In this document: positions 39,778 to 48,243 of the stretch, one piece after another
Numbering within the stretch: the first letter of the stretch is position 1
How the letters are laid out: the number at the start of each line of letters is the position of its first letter
NCBI GenBank assembly: GCA_020851455.1
Contig: JADZCT010000034.1
Location: 81,225 to 145,224, forward strand
Direction: 5' to 3'
DNA length: 64,000 bases
Source of the DNA: Gemmatimonadaceae bacterium
GTDB lineage: Bacteria > Gemmatimonadota > Gemmatimonadetes > Gemmatimonadales > Gemmatimonadaceae
Made by a program: the position numbers and the translations under genes
The notes under the pieces: model-generated
What the model saw: the letters and a program-made list of their open reading frames with translations, nothing else
What the model was told of the DNA's origin: nothing
Databases searched by the model: none

Positions 39778-41685
39778 ATGACACCCACTCGACGAATCCT
39801 TCCGGCGGCAACGGCGCTGATTGCTGCCATGGCGGTCTCCGCGCATGCCCAGGGCGGCACACAGGGCGGGCGGCGTGGAGCGCCCCCGTCGGCCGGCGGG
39901 CCGGTAACGGTGCAAGGCCGAGGCGCGCCGGCCGCAGTCCAGGGACGCGGGGCGCCGCAGCGCGCCGATTCCCAGAGCGCGTACGCCCTCGACTTTCAGA
40001 ACCAGGAGCTTCAGGTCGTTCTGAACGCGCTCTCCGAGGCCGGCAACCTCAACGTGACGATGACCAACGTTCCGTCGCAGCGCGTGACCGTGCGAATGGC
40101 GCGCGGGGTGCCGCGCGACTCGATCGCCTCGATCGTGAAGGCGCTTGCCGAGGCGAACGGGATGAAGTTCATCGTGCAGGGGCCGCTGATCCGGATCGAG
40201 GGCGATCCCTCCCTCACCGCGGCGCGCCAGCAGGCAACCCAGCAGCAGCAGTTGCAGCAGCAGGCGCAGGCAGCTCAACTCAAACTGTTCACGGTTCGAC
40301 TGAAGCATGCGGCCGCGACGGCGGTTGCTCCGGTTCTGATGAACCTTCTTGGCAACGCCACCGGAGGGGTTGGGGGCGTGGGCGGCGGAGTGACGGTACT
40401 GCCGGGCGGGGGCATCCAGATCACCCAGCCCGCGGCGGGCGGACGCGGCGGGGCGGCGACGACAACCATCGGTGGGCTGACAGGCGGCGCTCCGACGGGT
40501 GGCCGCGGTGAGGCGGCGGTGGTTACCGGCACCGCCATCGCCGGAGGTGGAGCGAACACTGGCGCGGCGCAGCAGGGCGGGGGCGGGGTGACGGCCTTCG
40601 GCGGCCGGGCGGGGCGCGGCGGAGCGCAGGGCGCGCTGGCGACCGCGCTGCAGGGACTCACGCAGGGACTCACGCAGCAACTCGCGCCTGGCGCCCTGTC
40701 GTCATCCACGGCGCAGATCCGCATCGTCGCCGAGGAGAGCACCAACTCGTTGCTCATTCGCGCGACGGACGCCGACTTCCAGCTCCTTCAGGGAATCATC
40801 CAGACCGTTGACCTGCGTCCGCTCCAGGTGCTCATCGAAGTCACGATCGCCGAGGTGCAGCGATCCAACGACCTGAACGTCGGCGTCGGCGGAACGGCGA
40901 CGCGCAAGGGTGCCACGGCCAACGCGCCGCGTGATACTGTTGGGCTGCTCCCGGGCAACCAGAGCGCGCGCGACTTCATTTTCGCGCTCACGGGCGGCGG
41001 TGGTTCGATCAACTACAATGCGGCAATCAACGCATTGCAGACGCGCGGCGACGTGAAAGTGCTCTCGCTGCCCGTCATCATCGCGCAGAACAACAAGCAG
41101 GCATCGCTCAACGTGGGCGAGCGGCGGCCATTCGTGCAGGTCAACCAGAGCGTGACCACGGGCACGATCCCGACGACCGTGCAAACCGTCCAGTACATTG
41201 ACGTCGGCACGGCGCTGACGATCACGCCGACGATCAACCCTGACGGCTACGTGAACATGGCCGTCTCGCAGACCAACGACGCCGCCACCACCGAGCTCCA
41301 GTTCAACGCGCCGGTGATCTCGAAGCGTGAGGCGGTCACGCAGATCTTCCTGCGCGACGGCCAGACCACGGTCATCGGCGGGCTCGCCGGCAACACCACG
41401 TCGAAAACGACGAGCGGGCTGCCGTGGCTCTCGCGCATCCCGATCCTTGGCTCGTTGCTCTTCGGCAACACCAAGCAGACGCAAACGACCAACGAACTCT
41501 TCCTCTTCCTCACGCCGCACATCATCTCGAGCGACGCCGACATAGAGAAGTTCCGCAACTCGCTCAAGAGCGGCACCGACCTGCTCAAGGACGTACCCCT
41601 CGGCCCGCGCATAGCGCCCGGGGATTCGATCAACGTGCGCGTGCCGCCCGACACCGGCCGTCGCCGCCCGCCGCAGGACCGCTGA
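39778..41685 (+). CDS. gspD: Type II secretion secretin GspD
   Basis: GspD forms the outer-membrane channel. The 635-residue protein has a signal peptide ending near AMAVSAHAQ, a Gly/Arg-rich stretch, and an N1-type domain (YALDFQNQELQVVLNALSEAGNLNVTM). After a long insert follow the N3 domain and the secretin core, seen as QVLIEVTIAEVQRSNDLNVGV, VGTALTITPTINPDGYVNM, RDGQTTVIGGL and LPWLSRIPILGSLLFG. The Gly-rich insert (about residues 195-305) is longer than in known GspD. The ATG 8 bp after gspC gives the signal peptide. Confidence 0.93.
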   Translation: MTPTRRILPAATALIAAMAVSAHAQGGTQGGRRGAPPSAGGPVTVQGRGAPAAVQGRGAPQRADSQSAYALDFQNQELQVVLNALSEAGNLNVTMTNVPSQRVTVRMARGVPRDSIASIVKALAEANGMKFIVQGPLIRIEGDPSLTAARQQATQQQQLQQQAQAAQLKLFTVRLKHAAATAVAPVLMNLLGNATGGVGGVGGGVTVLPGGGIQITQPAAGGRGGAATTTIGGLTGGAPTGGRGEAAVVTGTAIAGGGANTGAAQQGGGGVTAFGGRAGRGGAQGALATALQGLTQGLTQQLAPGALSSSTAQIRIVAEESTNSLLIRATDADFQLLQGIIQTVDLRPLQVLIEVTIAEVQRSNDLNVGVGGTATRKGATANAPRDTVGLLPGNQSARDFIFALTGGGGSINYNAAINALQTRGDVKVLSLPVIIAQNNKQASLNVGERRPFVQVNQSVTTGTIPTTVQTVQYIDVGTALTITPTINPDGYVNMAVSQTNDAATTELQFNAPVISKREAVTQIFLRDGQTTVIGGLAGNTTSKTTSGLPWLSRIPILGSLLFGNTKQTQTTNELFLFLTPHIISSDADIEKFRNSLKSGTDLLKDVPLGPRIAPGDSINVRVPPDTGRRRPPQDR

Positions 41686-41686
41686 C

Positions 41687-43213
41687 GTGGGCGAAAGCGA
41701 CGCCGCCCGGCTCGACGAGCTGACCGAACTCGCCGGCGTGCAGCGACTGTCCCGGTCTCTCGCCGCCGACTGGCTCGAGCAGCACGGCGTGCTGCCACTG
41801 CAGCTTGTCGGCGACTCCGTGCGCGTGGGCACCTGGCTCGACCGCGTGGACCCGCTCGCGATTGACGACCTCCGGCTTCTCTTTGGCGCGGAGGTCGCGA
41901 TCGAGAAGCACTCGGAGCACGACCTCAAGAGCGCGATCAGGCGCGCGTACGCTCAGGACGAAGTCACTGCCGAGGGCGTGATCGCGGGACTCGGCGGGGA
42001 AAAGCACGCCGGCTCTGCCGACGAGATCCCGCTCGACGACCTGCTCCATCTCGCGAACGAGGCGCCTGTCGTGCGGCTCGTGAACCTGCTCCTCATCGAG
42101 GCGCTCGAGGCGCGGGCGTCGGACGTGCACCTCGAGGCGTACCAGCGGGAGCTGCGCGTGCGCTACCGCGTTGACGGCGTGCTGCAGCCCGCGCCGTCGC
42201 CGCCTCCGCACCTGGCGGCTGCGATCATCAGCCGCATCAAGATCATGGCCGAGCTCGACATCGCCGAGCGCAGGGTGCCGCAGGACGGTCGCATCCGGCT
42301 CCGGCTGCAGGATCGGCAGGTGGACGTCCGCGTGTCCACCGTGCCCACGCTGCGCGGCGAGAGCGTGGTGCTGCGTCTCCTCGACAAGGAGCGCGGACGC
42401 ATCTCGCTCACGGAGCTCGGGATGGCGGACGACACGCTAGAGCAGTTCCGCGAGGTGATCGCGCGCCCGCACGGCATCGTGTTGAGCACGGGGCCAACGG
42501 GCTCGGGCAAGTCCACCACGCTGTACGCGTCCGTCGAGATGCTGAAAACCGGCCGCGAGAAGATCCTCACCGTGGAGGATCCGGTGGAGTACGAACTGGC
42601 AGGCGTTCCCCAGGTGCCCGTAAACGAGAAGGCAGGCGTGACGTTCGCCAATACGCTGCGCGCGATGCTGCGGCAGGATCCCGACATCATCCTCGTGGGC
42701 GAGATCCGCGACGGGGAAACGGCGCAGATCGCCACGCAGGCTGCGCTCACCGGCCACCTCGTGCTCTCGACCCTCCACACCAACGACGCGCCTACGGCCC
42801 TGACGCGCCTCCTCGACCTTGGAGTCGCGGCGTACCTCGTGGCCAGCACGGTTGATGCCGTGCTCGCGCAGCGGCTCGTCCGTACCATCTGCGCCGCGTG
42901 CAAGACCGAGGCCGCGAGTGACGGCGCGGCTACACAGCGCCTCGACCTCAACGCACTCGGCGTCCACCGCCACTGGAAGGGAAAGGGATGCGACGCCTGC
43001 CGCGGCACGGGGTACCGCGGCCGGACGGGGATCTACGAGCTACTGGTGATGGACTCCGAGCTGCGCGAAGAGGTGCAGCAGCGCCGCGGATCCGAAGAAC
43101 TCCGCGCGATCGCGGTGCGCAAGGGGATGCGCACCCTGTTCGAGGACGGGCTCCGGCTGGTGCGCGGCGGCGTCACCACGGTGGAAGAGGTTCTCAGGGT
43201 CGCACGCGGTTAG
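41687..43213 (+). CDS. gspE: Type II secretion assembly ATPase GspE
   Basis: GspE powers pseudopilus assembly. The 508-residue protein has an N-terminal N1E-like domain, ASDVHLEAY, RIKIMAELDIAERRVPQDGR, Walker A GPTGSGKS (residues 269-276), Walker B DIILVGEIRD and the His box TGHLVLSTLHTNDAPTA. A CxxC pair in CAACK and another in CDACRGTGYRGRTGIYELL make the zinc-binding CM domain. It is the last gene of the operon; gspD ends one base before the GTG start. No prepilin peptidase gene follows. Confidence 0.95.
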   Translation: MGESDAARLDELTELAGVQRLSRSLAADWLEQHGVLPLQLVGDSVRVGTWLDRVDPLAIDDLRLLFGAEVAIEKHSEHDLKSAIRRAYAQDEVTAEGVIAGLGGEKHAGSADEIPLDDLLHLANEAPVVRLVNLLLIEALEARASDVHLEAYQRELRVRYRVDGVLQPAPSPPPHLAAAIISRIKIMAELDIAERRVPQDGRIRLRLQDRQVDVRVSTVPTLRGESVVLRLLDKERGRISLTELGMADDTLEQFREVIARPHGIVLSTGPTGSGKSTTLYASVEMLKTGREKILTVEDPVEYELAGVPQVPVNEKAGVTFANTLRAMLRQDPDIILVGEIRDGETAQIATQAALTGHLVLSTLHTNDAPTALTRLLDLGVAAYLVASTVDAVLAQRLVRTICAACKTEAASDGAATQRLDLNALGVHRHWKGKGCDACRGTGYRGRTGIYELLVMDSELREEVQQRRGSEELRAIAVRKGMRTLFEDGLRLVRGGVTTVEEVLRVARG

Positions 43214-43293
43214 GTGATCCACGGCGCGTGCGCCGCTGCCCCGGTTTTGTGCCACGCGGCCGGCGCGGCGACGGCCGTGTGACGCCAACTCGC

Positions 43294-43299
43294 TATAAC
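43294..43299 (+). promoter_or_regulatory. -10 element of a near-leaderless promoter
   Basis: TATAAC lies 8 nt before the ATG of the M3-like peptidase gene. No -35 match at 16-18 bp was found; a GC-rich inverted repeat (ACGCGGCCG with CGGCCGTGT, about 43253-43280) occupies that place and could be the end of the gsp transcript or an operator. Confidence 0.45.
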
Positions 43300-43307
43300 T
43301 TGCGCCC

Positions 43308-44831
43308 ATGACTGCCTCGCTTGCATCGCTCGCCGGCGTGCGCGCGCGCGCCGAACCTTTCGTCGAGGATCTATCCCGCGAAGTGCACTCTGCACTCGCG
43401 GGGCTCAAGCCCGATGTTGACCTCCAGCCGGTGTTCACCCGCCACGCTGCCGCGTTCGGCGACGAATCACTCGCGGCGGTGCACGCGGCGCACGAAGCCG
43501 CCGAGCCGGGAACGGACGACGCGCGCTCGGCGCGGGTGCTGCTCGAGTGGGTGCTCGATTCGCGGATAGGCCGCGACCTCGCGCCGCTCGACGAACGCTG
43601 CCTCCGGTGGGAGGCGTCCGCGCGGATTCCGCTGCCCGACGGCAGCTTCGAGCCGTACCAGCGCGTCACGATTACCCTCTCGAACACACCCGGCATGCGC
43701 GAACGACGGGTGATTGACGACGCCCGCGCGGCGCTCGTCGCCGCGGAGTTCGCTCCGCTCAGGCGTGAACGGCTCCAGCGCGAGCGCGACCTCTGGGCCG
43801 GCGCTGGCGTCGCCTCGGACTACATCCGCACCTTCGAAGCACTGGCCGGCGTTTCCCTCGACGGCCTCCGAAACCAGTGCGCCGCATTCCTCCGCGATAC
43901 CCAGGCAATATGGGACGAGGTGCTCCCGCACTACCTCAAGACGCGCCTGGGCATGACTGCCGCCGACGTCATTCGCGCCGACGCCGGGGTGCTCTTCCGC
44001 GCACGCGAGTTCGACGCCGCCTTCCCGGCCAGCGCCATGGAGCGCGAAGTCCGCCGGTTCGTCACGGAGATGGGCGCGAGCCCCGATGCGAACGGCCGTG
44101 TGCGCTACGACACGGCCGAGCGTGAGGGAAAACGGTCGCGCGCCTTCTGCTCGCCGGTGCGGATCCCGGAGGAAGTGCACCTCGTCGTGCGCCCGCACGG
44201 CGGGCAGAGCGACTGGATGACCCTCCTGCACGAACTCGGCCACGCGCTGCACTTCGCGAACGCGGAGCGCACCCTGCCGTTCGAGTACCGCTGGACCGGC
44301 GACAACTCGGTGACCGAAGGATATGCCATGCTCTTCGACCATCGGCTGAAGGACCGCGGCTGGCTCCTTCGCTACACGGGTCTCGGCAACGCGCGCGTGG
44401 ACGACTACCTGCGCTCGGCAGGATTCGAGGAACTGCACTTCCTCAGGCGCTACGCCGCCAAGCTCCTGTACGAAATGGATCTCTACGGCGGCAGCGTCCC
44501 ATGGGACTCGCTCCCTGCGCTCTACGTTGACACGCTGAGCCGGGCGACGGGCTTTCGCTACCGCGAGGCAGACGCCTTCGTGGATGTAGATCCTCACTTC
44601 TACGCCGCGCGTTACCTCCGCGCGTGGCAGCTTCAGGCGGTGCTCAACGAATCGCTTACCGAGCGGTTCAACGAGGACTGGTGGCGAAACCCGGTGGCGG
44701 GGCCATGGATCGTCGGCGAGCTGTTCGGGCAAGGGCAGCGTGAACTCGCGGACGAACAGGCCATGCGGGTGAGCGCGAGGTCGCTTGGTTTTGCGCCGCT
44801 GGTGCGCGCGGTAGAGCGGCTGCTTCAATAG
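43308..44831 (+). CDS. M3-like zinc metallopeptidase
   Basis: This 507-residue protein is a gluzincin. The motif HELGH (His308, Glu309, His312) lies in LLHELGHALHFANAE, and the third ligand Glu337 lies in SVTEGYAMLF. The surrounding pattern, a largely helical protein with the zinc site past the middle, fits oligoendopeptidases (M3/M32 clan MA). It has no signal peptide, so it acts in the cytoplasm on short peptides, by family. The substrate is unknown. It is monocistronic, between the gsp operon and convergent genes. Confidence 0.82.
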   Translation: MTASLASLAGVRARAEPFVEDLSREVHSALAGLKPDVDLQPVFTRHAAAFGDESLAAVHAAHEAAEPGTDDARSARVLLEWVLDSRIGRDLAPLDERCLRWEASARIPLPDGSFEPYQRVTITLSNTPGMRERRVIDDARAALVAAEFAPLRRERLQRERDLWAGAGVASDYIRTFEALAGVSLDGLRNQCAAFLRDTQAIWDEVLPHYLKTRLGMTAADVIRADAGVLFRAREFDAAFPASAMEREVRRFVTEMGASPDANGRVRYDTAEREGKRSRAFCSPVRIPEEVHLVVRPHGGQSDWMTLLHELGHALHFANAERTLPFEYRWTGDNSVTEGYAMLFDHRLKDRGWLLRYTGLGNARVDDYLRSAGFEELHFLRRYAAKLLYEMDLYGGSVPWDSLPALYVDTLSRATGFRYREADAFVDVDPHFYAARYLRAWQLQAVLNESLTERFNEDWWRNPVAGPWIVGELFGQGQRELADEQAMRVSARSLGFAPLVRAVERLLQ

Positions 44832-44924
44832 GGGGGTCGCCGCCGGGTTCACGATGCGGCGGCGGTCGCAGCTCGATGGGAGCGAAGTGCTCGCGCCGCG
44901 GGGGAGCCGAGGGCTCGCCCCGGG

Positions 44925-45629
44925 TTACGGCCCGAATCGTGCCGCGATCATCTGCGCGATTGCCCGGCCGTCCTGGCCGGAGAGGCGGTGCCCGCCAGCG
45001 CGGACCACGACCTGCGCGAGGGTCGAGTCGAGGCGCGCGCAGAACGGGCGACGCTCCTCACGCCCGTACGCGCAGACCATCGGTGTGCCGCGCAGCCGTT
45101 CCATCTCCGGCATCACCGGAAGGTCGGTGGGCCGCGGCGGACCGCCGATCACGTCGCGCAGCGTGATTTCGAAAGTCGCCCGGCCAGCCGGCGCGAGCAT
45201 CACCACGCCCCCCAGTTTCGCGCGCGTCGCGGAGTCGAGCCGGTTCGCGATGAATGGCGCCATGTCCGCGCCGCGTGAGTAGCCGATGATTACCAGCCGA
45301 TCGCGCGACCACTGGGTCTCGAACCGGCGGATTGTAGCGTCCACATCGGCTGCCACGCCGTCGGGAGTGCGCGCCTTGCTCAGATACGAGCGCGCATCGA
45401 GAACCAGGACGCCATCGCCGTCCGTAGAGAGCGCGCGGGCGAGCGACGCCTCGAACGCCGTGCGCCCTGACTCACTGGTGATTATCAGGACCAGGCGCGT
45501 TCCTCGCGCTGCGGGCGCCACAGCCGTGATCGGCAGCGGTACGGTGGCCGGTGGCGGCTGCGCACCAGCGGGCCGTGCCGCCACCATCAGGAGCGCGAGG
45601 AGATGCGCAAGCGTGAACGCCGGAACCAT
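44925..45629 (-). CDS. VirJ/AcvB-like alpha/beta hydrolase, exported
   Basis: This 234-residue protein has an N-terminal signal peptide (ALLMVAARPAGAQ) and a VirJ-type alpha/beta-hydrolase domain. The nucleophile elbow is GYSRGAD; the family pattern RLDSATRAKLGGVVMLAPAGRATFEI and MPEMERLRGTPMVCAYG is clear, and a catalytic His lies in AGGHRLSG. AcvB of Agrobacterium hydrolyses lysyl-phosphatidylglycerol and VirJ supports T-DNA transfer; which activity applies here is unknown. It runs convergent to the M3-like gene and is downstream of the small exported protein gene. Confidence 0.75.
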   Translation of the reverse strand: MVPAFTLAHLLALLMVAARPAGAQPPPATVPLPITAVAPAARGTRLVLIITSESGRTAFEASLARALSTDGDGVLVLDARSYLSKARTPDGVAADVDATIRRFETQWSRDRLVIIGYSRGADMAPFIANRLDSATRAKLGGVVMLAPAGRATFEITLRDVIGGPPRPTDLPVMPEMERLRGTPMVCAYGREERRPFCARLDSTLAQVVVRAGGHRLSGQDGRAIAQMIAARFGP

Positions 45630-45700
45630 GAGTTCGCCGGGCGATGGGGCGCGGGCGCGGCAGCATTCGCCACCGCGCCCGCACTTGCCTTCAGCCGGAC

Positions 45701-45940
45701 TTACGCAGCCGGCTTCTTCGTGCCCTTCTTCGCCGTGCTGTCGCCCTTCTTGCCCGAGTGCTTGGCGGCCTTACCTTCCTTCGACGCCTCCGGCTTCTTC
45801 GCCGTGTCAACCGTTGCCGCAGCAGCCGGCTTGGCCGGCTCCGTCGCCTTCGTGGGCGCCTTCTTGCCACCTTGCGCCCCTGCCACCGCAGCAACCAACG
45901 TCAATGCCGCAGCGAGCGTCAGGCCATTCCGCATCTTCAT
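45701..45940 (-). CDS. Small exported Lys/Ala-rich protein
   Basis: This 79-residue product has a signal peptide (LTLAAALTLVAAVAGAQ) and a mature part made almost wholly of Lys, Ala, Thr, Pro, Ser and Gly, highly basic, with no cysteine or aromatic residue. It would be disordered. AGGGGAAGAAG directly upstream of the ATG is the best ribosome binding site in this area, so expression is likely. No family is recognised; the composition is like histone-H1 tails. It is divergent from the response regulator gene. Confidence 0.7.
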   Translation of the reverse strand: MKMRNGLTLAAALTLVAAVAGAQGGKKAPTKATEPAKPAAAATVDTAKKPEASKEGKAAKHSGKKGDSTAKKGTKKPAA

Positions 45941-46071
45941 GACTTCTTCCCCTTGGTGTGAACGTTCACGGGTCGGATGTGTACACCGTGTCGGCACCGG
46001 CCGTTCGGCCGGGCGCGATGGCAGGGAATCTCGACAGCACCGGCTTAATACCGCCTAACTCACAAATCACA
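45941..46071. promoter_or_regulatory. Divergent control region with palindromes
   Basis: Between the small exported gene and the response regulator lie a perfect 12-bp palindrome GTGAACGTTCAC (45958-45969) and an 8-bp palindrome GTGTACAC (45979-45986). Both are good candidates for dimeric regulator sites. TAATAC (46046-46051) and TAACTC (46056-46061) are possible -10 elements for the regulator gene; no Shine-Dalgarno precedes its ATG. Confidence 0.4.
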
Positions 46072-46767
46072 ATGCGTTTACTTGTCGTCGAAGATGACAC
46101 CCGCCTTGCCGACCTTCTCGCCCGGTCGCTGCGCGAGACTGGCTACGCCGTTGACCTGGTTGGAGATGGCGACGCTGCCGTAACCCAGGCGGCGGTTAAC
46201 GAGTACGACGGGATTATCCTCGACATCCAACTGCCCAGGCGGGATGGACTTTCGGTCTGCCGCGAACTGCGCGATCGCGGCAACCCCGTCCCCATCCTTA
46301 TGCTCACCGCCCGCGACGCCGTGCAGGACCGGATTGCGGGGCTCGACGCCGGCGCGGATGACTACCTGGCGAAGCCATTCGACCTGCAGGAGATGCATGC
46401 CCGCGTGCGCGCGCTGCTGAGGCGGATGCCGGCGATCGCGCCGACGCGCCTCGCGGTTGGCGACCTCGTGATTGACGTTGGGGCGCAATCGGTCATGCGC
46501 GGCGGCACGCCGATACTGCTCACCACCAAGGAGTTCGTACTTCTCGAGTATCTCGCGCGCAACGCCGGGACGGTCGTGGGCCGCGGCGATATCGTCGCGC
46601 ACGTCTGGGACGACAACCACGATCCGCTCACGAATGCGGTCGAGGTGTACGTCAACCGCCTTCGCAAGAAGATTGACGCGGGCCGTCCCGCGCTGATCCA
46701 CACGCGGCGCGGAGCGGGGTACATGCTGACCGACCGGGGCGAGCCGGAGCCGGCTGCCGGCGCCTGA
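46072..46767 (+). CDS. Two-component response regulator, OmpR/PhoB family
   Basis: This 231-residue protein has a receiver domain with acidic pair Asp8/Asp9, phospho-acceptor Asp51, Thr79 and Lys101, then a winged-helix DNA-binding domain (LTTKEFVLLEYLARNAG ... VEVYVNRLRKKID ... TRRGAGYML). All phosphorylation residues are present. The subgroup resembles QseB/PmrA/TctD. It is followed after 6 bp by its partner kinase. The nearby palindromes upstream may be its sites, though OmpR-type proteins usually bind direct repeats. Confidence 0.93.
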   Translation: MRLLVVEDDTRLADLLARSLRETGYAVDLVGDGDAAVTQAAVNEYDGIILDIQLPRRDGLSVCRELRDRGNPVPILMLTARDAVQDRIAGLDAGADDYLAKPFDLQEMHARVRALLRRMPAIAPTRLAVGDLVIDVGAQSVMRGGTPILLTTKEFVLLEYLARNAGTVVGRGDIVAHVWDDNHDPLTNAVEVYVNRLRKKIDAGRPALIHTRRGAGYMLTDRGEPEPAAGA

Positions 46768-46773
46768 GCGCGC

Positions 46774-48240
46774 GTGCGCCTTTCGATTCGCGTCCGTCTC
46801 ACGATCTGGTACACGGCTTTCATTGCCGCGTATCTCGGGGTCGTGGCGTCGGGCGCTTACGCGTTCCTCCTCTCCGTCACGATGAGTGACGTGGACGATC
46901 TTCTCGCGCGCTCGGCGTCAACCACGGCGACGGCCATGGAGTTCGAGCGCCACGGCGGCGCGTCGGACACCGCGGCGGCGCGCGCTGTGGCCGAGGGACT
47001 GAAGCTGCCCGACGTTGCGGTGCTGATACTCGATGCGTCGTCACGCGCCGCGCGGCGCGCCGAGCTTCATCCGCAGCGGCCGATGACGCTCAGCGAAGAG
47101 CAACGGCACGACCTCGACGACTCGCTCGACGTGGCTGCACGGCGCGCTCCCTCGGCTCCCGACCTCAGCACCGTCGTGGTTGCCCGACAGGAAGTTCGCA
47201 TCTTCACGCTCCCGTACCGGCTGGGCAGGCGGCCCCTCGTAATCGCGGTTGCGCGCTCCCTGGCGGCGCGCGAGGCAATCCTCGACCAGGCGCGAGTTGC
47301 GCTGCTTTCCGGCCTGCCGCTCCTGCTCGTCGTTGCGGCGCTGGGCGGATACTGGCTTGCCGGCAAGAGCCTGGCGCCGGTTGCGGCAATGTCGGCCCAG
47401 GCGGCGGCGATCGGAGCCGGAACGCTGCACGAGCGTCTTCCGGTGCGACGGCCAACGGACGAACTCGGACGGCTCGCAACGATCCTGAATGGCCTGCTGG
47501 CACGCCTCGAGCAGGCCTTTCTCGCGCAGCACCGGCTCGTCGCCGAGGCATCGCACGAGCTGCGCACCCCGGTGGCCGTGATTTCGGGGGAGAGCGAGCA
47601 CGCGCTTTCGCGCCCCGACCGGCCCGCCAGCGAGCTGCGCGACTCGCTTGCCGTGATCCGGGCAGAGAGCCTGCGGCTGCGTTCCGCGATTGACGACCTC
47701 TTCTTTCTGGCGCGCGCCGATGCGGGAGAGCGCAGGCTGCACATGGAGCCGGTTCGGCTCGGCGAACTGGCCAGCGCGTGTGCGCGCGCGGCGCGCCAGC
47801 GCGCCCCGGAGCGGGCCATAACGCTCGCCGGAGCGCCGGACGGTGGCATCGCCGTCAACGGCGACGCGGAACTGCTGCGGCGTGTGCTCGACAACCTCGT
47901 CAACAACGCAATCGCATACTCCCGGCCCGGCGGGCCAATTACCGTGCGGCCTGGCGGCAACGCGATCGTCCAGTGGGTTGATATCGTTGACTCCGGGCCC
48001 GGCGTGCCGGAGGACCAGCGAGAGAGGGTCTTCGACCGGTTCTTCCGCGGCGACGAGGCCCGGGCCCTCTCTGAGAGTAACGGGGCGGGACTGGGGCTCG
48101 CGATCGCCCGCTGGGTTGCGCGATCGCACGGCGGCGACGTAACCATCCGCGACGAACCCGGGGGGCAGTTTGCCTTCCGGCTGAGCATCCCGGCCGCGCC
48201 GCGGAGTGTGGCGGGCGGAGGCGACAGCGGGCAGTATTAG
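46774..48240 (+). CDS. Sensor histidine kinase
   Basis: This 488-residue membrane kinase has TM1 (about residues 10-32), a periplasmic sensor region of about 130 residues, TM2 (about 172-192), a HAMP domain and a HisKA domain with phosphorylated His261 in EASHELRTPVAVI. The HATPase domain has N (LVNNAIAYS), DSGPGVP and GAGLGLAIARWV. The sensed signal is not recognisable. It starts at GTG and pairs with the upstream regulator. Confidence 0.92.
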   Translation: MRLSIRVRLTIWYTAFIAAYLGVVASGAYAFLLSVTMSDVDDLLARSASTTATAMEFERHGGASDTAAARAVAEGLKLPDVAVLILDASSRAARRAELHPQRPMTLSEEQRHDLDDSLDVAARRAPSAPDLSTVVVARQEVRIFTLPYRLGRRPLVIAVARSLAAREAILDQARVALLSGLPLLLVVAALGGYWLAGKSLAPVAAMSAQAAAIGAGTLHERLPVRRPTDELGRLATILNGLLARLEQAFLAQHRLVAEASHELRTPVAVISGESEHALSRPDRPASELRDSLAVIRAESLRLRSAIDDLFFLARADAGERRLHMEPVRLGELASACARAARQRAPERAITLAGAPDGGIAVNGDAELLRRVLDNLVNNAIAYSRPGGPITVRPGGNAIVQWVDIVDSGPGVPEDQRERVFDRFFRGDEARALSESNGAGLGLAIARWVARSHGGDVTIRDEPGGQFAFRLSIPAAPRSVAGGGDSGQY

Positions 48241-48243
48241 GGC

